Positions 4,190 through 6,753 of a stretch of DNA of 6,753 bases are shown one piece after another. The stretch covers positions 1-6,753 of the forward strand of contig PFKY01000031.1 of assembly GCA_002784365.1 (NCBI GenBank), read 5' to 3'. The notes beneath the pieces are model-generated. The model ran no database searches, was not told where the DNA came from, and was given only the letters and a program-made list of their open reading frames with translations. A program made the translations under genes and the position numbers. How positions within the stretch are numbered: the stretch's first letter is position 1; every line of letters starts with the position of its first letter. The DNA is from Candidatus Wolfebacteria bacterium CG_4_10_14_0_8_um_filter_39_64 (GTDB lineage Bacteria > Patescibacteriota > Minisyncoccia > UBA6257 > UBA9933).

Positions 4190-6058
4190 TTATAAACTTT
4201 TAATTAATCTATTGTAATAATACCAATTTAAAATGTCTTTTGCCACCGGCACGGCATTTAAGCTACCCTCCCGGGCGTTTTCCACCAAAACCAAAATGGC
4301 TATTTCCGGATTTTCAACCGGTGCATAGCCGACAAAAAATGCGTTGATTTTTGTATTGCTTTCAATCTGAGACGTGCCGGTTTTAGCGGCCACGGAAACT
4401 GGTAAATCCGCCAAAAGATAGGCGGTACCATAGGGCTTTTTTACGGCATCAATCATTCCCCGTTGAATTTCTTTTATAATTTCAATATTTGATGAATAAT
4501 CTTCAATAATTTGGGAATTTATTTCTTTAATTGTCTTTCCGTCTTCAGCCGCAATTTTTTTAACAATAAAGGGTCGGTAAATTTTGCCTCCGTTGGCAAT
4601 TACGGTAGTGTAATTAATAAGTTGAAGCGGCGTGACTAAAAGGTCTCCCTGGCCGATGCTTACGTTGTAGGTGTCGCCTATTCGCCAAATTTCCCCTCTA
4701 TTTTTTTCCTTTGTTTGAGCATCTGGCAGAAAACCGCCATTTTCCGAGGGTAAATCAACGCCGGTCTTTCTGCCTAATCCAAACTTCTGCCAATATTCTT
4801 TCAACCTGTCTATTCCTAGTCCTTTGATATCCTCATAGCCGCCGCCGACAGTATAAAAATAAACATTACACGAGCGAGCAATGGCTGAATACAAATCAAC
4901 CCAGCCGTGCGGTTTCCAATCAAGAAAACGGGAGGGCTTGTCAGGATAATAAGGATTGGGAATTTCTAAATAACCCGGAGAGAAAATTTCTTTATCGGGC
5001 GTAATAATATTTTCTTTTAAAGCGGCAAAAGCCACCAAGGGCTTTATGGTTGAGCCGGGAGTGTAGGCTCCGGAAATTGCCCGATTGAAAAAAGGTTTAT
5101 AAGGATTATTAAGGGCTCCGCTTTTAATTTCATTATTGTTGAAACTCGGCAGACTGACCAAAGCTAAAATTTCTCCGTTTTGAGGATTAAGGGCGATGCC
5201 AACCCCAGCCGGACTTCCCAAATAACTTAGGGCTTGTTTAAGACGATTAAAAAAATACGATTGGAACTCAGTATCAATCGTGGAATAAAGTTGATAGCCC
5301 GGAGTCGGATTTTTCAATAATTTATTATCAATAATTTCGCCTTTAACGTTGCGATAACTTATTGTTTCCCCGTCCCCTCCTCTCAATTCCTTGTCATAAT
5401 AAGCCTCTAAGCCGCTTTTGCCGATAACATCATTAAAAGAAAAGGAAGGAATGTTTTTTACGTCATTTTTGTCAACCTGTCCGGTATAGCCGACAAGATG
5501 AGCCAAAACTTCTCCTTCCACATATTGCCTTTTAAAATCATCCTCAATTTGAACCGCCGGCAAATTCAAGTTTTTGATTTTAATTACATCTTCAATGCTT
5601 AATTGTCTGGCAATAGTGACCGAATTTTGCTTTTCCAAGTCAACTTCTTTAAGCAAGCCTTCTATGTAGTTGGCTGGTAAATTAAGAACCTGCTGGAGAG
5701 TTTCTATTGTTTGAAGTTTATTTTCATTGTTTTTAAACAACTCAACCAGATTTAAGTTCAAACGGAAGCTGGGAAGATTTTTGACCAGCGGTTTATTGAA
5801 TCGGTCGAAAATAATGCCGCGTTCGGCCCGATTAACGGTTACCTGACTGGCATTAATCAATGCCCGCTGATTGTAAAAATCGCCCTGCCAGCCGCCTAAA
5901 AATAATATTCTTAGAATCACTACGCTGGCTATTAAAAAAACCGCGGCTCCCACTAATTTAAAGGCCCTTTGGGAAAGCGGCAATTCTAAGGAATTAAAAT
6001 CCTGAGCCAGGTCGTCAAGAACCGCTTCTTCTAAAAATAATTCCTTCTTTTTGGTCAT
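4190..6058 (-). CDS. mrdA: Penicillin-binding protein 2 (elongation D,D-transpeptidase)
   Basis: Class B PBP that cross-links peptidoglycan during side-wall growth, normally with RodA. The 622 residues show a cytoplasmic N-terminus, one membrane anchor (about 34-55, LVGAAVFLIASVVILRILFL), and the dimerisation/pedestal domain with RGIIFDRFNKPL (80-91) and GKSGLEAYYDKEL (213-225). The transpeptidase domain carries all three active-site motifs: STIK (S336, K339), SCN (396-398) and KTG (559-561). The length is normal. The ATG at 6056-6058 overlaps the pheS TAA by one base and has no Shine-Dalgarno sequence, which points to coupled re-initiation. The 5-bp gap to galT continues the operon. FtsI/PBP3 is the alternative, but the architecture and lack of a PASTA domain favour PBP2. 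No rodA or mreBCD is visible here. Confidence 0.93.
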   Translation of the reverse strand: MTKKKELFLEEAVLDDLAQDFNSLELPLSQRAFKLVGAAVFLIASVVILRILFLGGWQGDFYNQRALINASQVTVNRAERGIIFDRFNKPLVKNLPSFRLNLNLVELFKNNENKLQTIETLQQVLNLPANYIEGLLKEVDLEKQNSVTIARQLSIEDVIKIKNLNLPAVQIEDDFKRQYVEGEVLAHLVGYTGQVDKNDVKNIPSFSFNDVIGKSGLEAYYDKELRGGDGETISYRNVKGEIIDNKLLKNPTPGYQLYSTIDTEFQSYFFNRLKQALSYLGSPAGVGIALNPQNGEILALVSLPSFNNNEIKSGALNNPYKPFFNRAISGAYTPGSTIKPLVAFAALKENIITPDKEIFSPGYLEIPNPYYPDKPSRFLDWKPHGWVDLYSAIARSCNVYFYTVGGGYEDIKGLGIDRLKEYWQKFGLGRKTGVDLPSENGGFLPDAQTKEKNRGEIWRIGDTYNVSIGQGDLLVTPLQLINYTTVIANGGKIYRPFIVKKIAAEDGKTIKEINSQIIEDYSSNIEIIKEIQRGMIDAVKKPYGTAYLLADLPVSVAAKTGTSQIESNTKINAFFVGYAPVENPEIAILVLVENAREGSLNAVPVAKDILNWYYYNRLIKSL

Positions 6059-6753
6059 TAAAACTGTTGAATGAATCTTAGGTCGCCCGAATAGAATAAT
6101 CTGATGTCGGGAATATTGTATTTAATCATAGCTAAACGATTAAGACCAAAACCAAAAGCAAAGCCCTGCCACTCGTACGGATTATAGCCGACTGCTTCAA
6201 AAACTTTCGGATGAACCATTCCGCTTCCGGCCACTTCTAACCACCTGCCCCGCCATTTCATATAAACATCAACACCGGGTTCGGTAAAAGGATAATAACT
6301 CGGCCGCAACTCAAATTCGGTTTTTTCGCCAAAAAGTTTCTTAAGAAATTTCTCAATAATAAACTTGAAATTTGCCAAAGAGATATTTTCGCCAACCATT
6401 AATCCTTCTACTTGAGTAAAAGTTGTCTCATGGGAGGCATCAGTGGCTTCATAGCGAAAAACTCGGCCAGGGACAATAATCTGAAATGGCGGCTGATGCG
6501 TTTCCATATAACGAATTTGCATCGGAGAAGTGTGAGCCCTTAGCAAAAACTTGCCAGTTTTTGCTAATTTAGAATTACGAATTAAGAATTTAGAATTTCT
6601 ACTTTTTAATTCTGAATTCTGCATTCTGAATTCTAAATTTTTTGGCTCTTTGAGCCAAAAAGTGTTCCAAGCATCTCGCGCTGGATGATCTTTGGGGATA
6701 TTTAAGGCGTCAAAATGATGATATTCATCTTCAATTTCCGGACCTTCCACCAC
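6058..6753 (-). CDS. pheS: Phenylalanyl-tRNA synthetase alpha subunit, C-terminal part, with in-frame repeat insertion
   Basis: Class II aminoacyl-tRNA synthetase subunit that charges tRNA-Phe as part of a PheS2-PheT2 complex. The start lies beyond the right edge; the first visible codon (GTG) is an internal valine of VVEGPEIEDEYHHFDALNIP. Catalytic-core motifs follow: LLRAHTSPMQIRYM, FRYEATDASHETTFTQVEG (motif 2), WLEVAGSGMVHPKV, and GFAFGFGLNRLAMI (motif 3), ending IRLFYSGDLRFIQQF. Between TFW (31-33) and FLLRAHTS (69-76) there are about 25-30 residues more than in typical PheS, where a few residues bridge the two. That extra stretch (LEFRMQNSELKSRN...) is coded by the AT-rich dispersed repeat at 6568-6640. 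The frame stays open, so the enzyme is probably functional with a surface loop. No pheT is visible; mrdA follows with a one-base overlap. Confidence 0.95.
   Translation of the reverse strand: MVEGPEIEDEYHHFDALNIPKDHPARDAWNTFWLKEPKNLEFRMQNSELKSRNSKFLIRNSKLAKTGKFLLRAHTSPMQIRYMETHQPPFQIIVPGRVFRYEATDASHETTFTQVEGLMVGENISLANFKFIIEKFLKKLFGEKTEFELRPSYYPFTEPGVDVYMKWRGRWLEVAGSGMVHPKVFEAVGYNPYEWQGFAFGFGLNRLAMIKYNIPDIRLFYSGDLRFIQQF
6540..6567. repeat. Inverted repeat on the left side of the pheS insertion
   Basis: Perfect 12-bp arms TTAGCAAAAACT and AGTTTTTGCTAA surround the spacer TGCC, inside the pheS coding region where residues about 62-71 are encoded (KLAKTGK). It borders the inserted AT-rich repeat. 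Confidence 0.9.
6568..6640. repeat. AT-rich dispersed repeat inserted in frame in pheS
   Basis: Contains ATTAAGAATTTAGAATTTC (6581-6599), identical to 3125-3143 between galT and dedA. It also has two ATTCTGAATTCT units (6609-6620 and 6623-6634) two bases apart. It encodes the extra residues between PheS motifs without a stop or frameshift. Confidence 0.85.
6639..6661. repeat. Inverted repeat on the right side of the pheS insertion
   Basis: Perfect 10-bp arms TTTTTGGCTC and GAGCCAAAAA surround the spacer TTT, in the codons for WLKEPK. Together with 6540-6567 it brackets the inserted repeat, although the two hairpins differ in sequence. Confidence 0.85.

Noticed and set aside
1..6753. DGR template repeat, reverse transcriptase, or site-specific recombinase inside the window
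   Set aside because: No near-copy of the candidate variable region was noticed on either strand, and no gene shows reverse transcriptase (YxDD) or recombinase features. They may lie outside.

Overview
The window most likely comes from a Patescibacteria/CPR-type (Parcubacteria-like) bacterium. This is inferred from AT-rich DNA, short or overlapping gene junctions, several starts without a Shine-Dalgarno sequence, small dispersed AT-rich repeats, and the style of the proteins. No taxonomic marker was searched.

All intact genes lie on the minus strand, so they read from right to left. At the right edge is the 3' part of pheS (phenylalanyl-tRNA synthetase alpha). It overlaps the mrdA start by one base (penicillin-binding protein 2, the elongation transpeptidase), and galT (galactose-1-phosphate uridylyltransferase) follows 5 bp later. 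After an 85-bp gap made of dispersed repeats comes a DedA-family membrane protein. These look like a housekeeping and cell-envelope run. At the left edge is the 5' part of tpiA (triosephosphate isomerase), also on the minus strand.

Between dedA and tpiA lies about 2.1 kb of accessory DNA. Its first part (about 1286-2490) is a self-contained unit: a consensus promoter, a roughly 94-nt leader, a perfect Shine-Dalgarno sequence, one gene for a 312-residue soluble protein, and a strong intrinsic terminator. It appears richer in G+C than its neighbours. It is bracketed by two identical 54-bp direct repeats of the dedA 3' end, as if a cassette had been placed there. The C-terminal ~35 residues look like the variable region of a diversity-generating retroelement (DGR) target with a C-type-lectin/FGE-like fold: a run of Y/D/S/F/L/G codons, almost all NNY and none ending in A, closed by a constant RPLAVL tail. 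No reverse transcriptase or template repeat is in the window.

The second part (about 600-1200, plus strand) holds a decayed TrpR-like (YerC/YecD type) regulator with two in-frame stops. Three copies of the palindrome GATATACTTARGTATATC (one slightly degenerate) lie around it. They resemble operators or element ends; one sits next to a -10 box and one is the core of a perfect 36-bp palindrome. A 78-nt pure pyrimidine run lies between the first two. The rest of the tpiA upstream DNA holds hairpins and a possible -10 box but no convincing gene.
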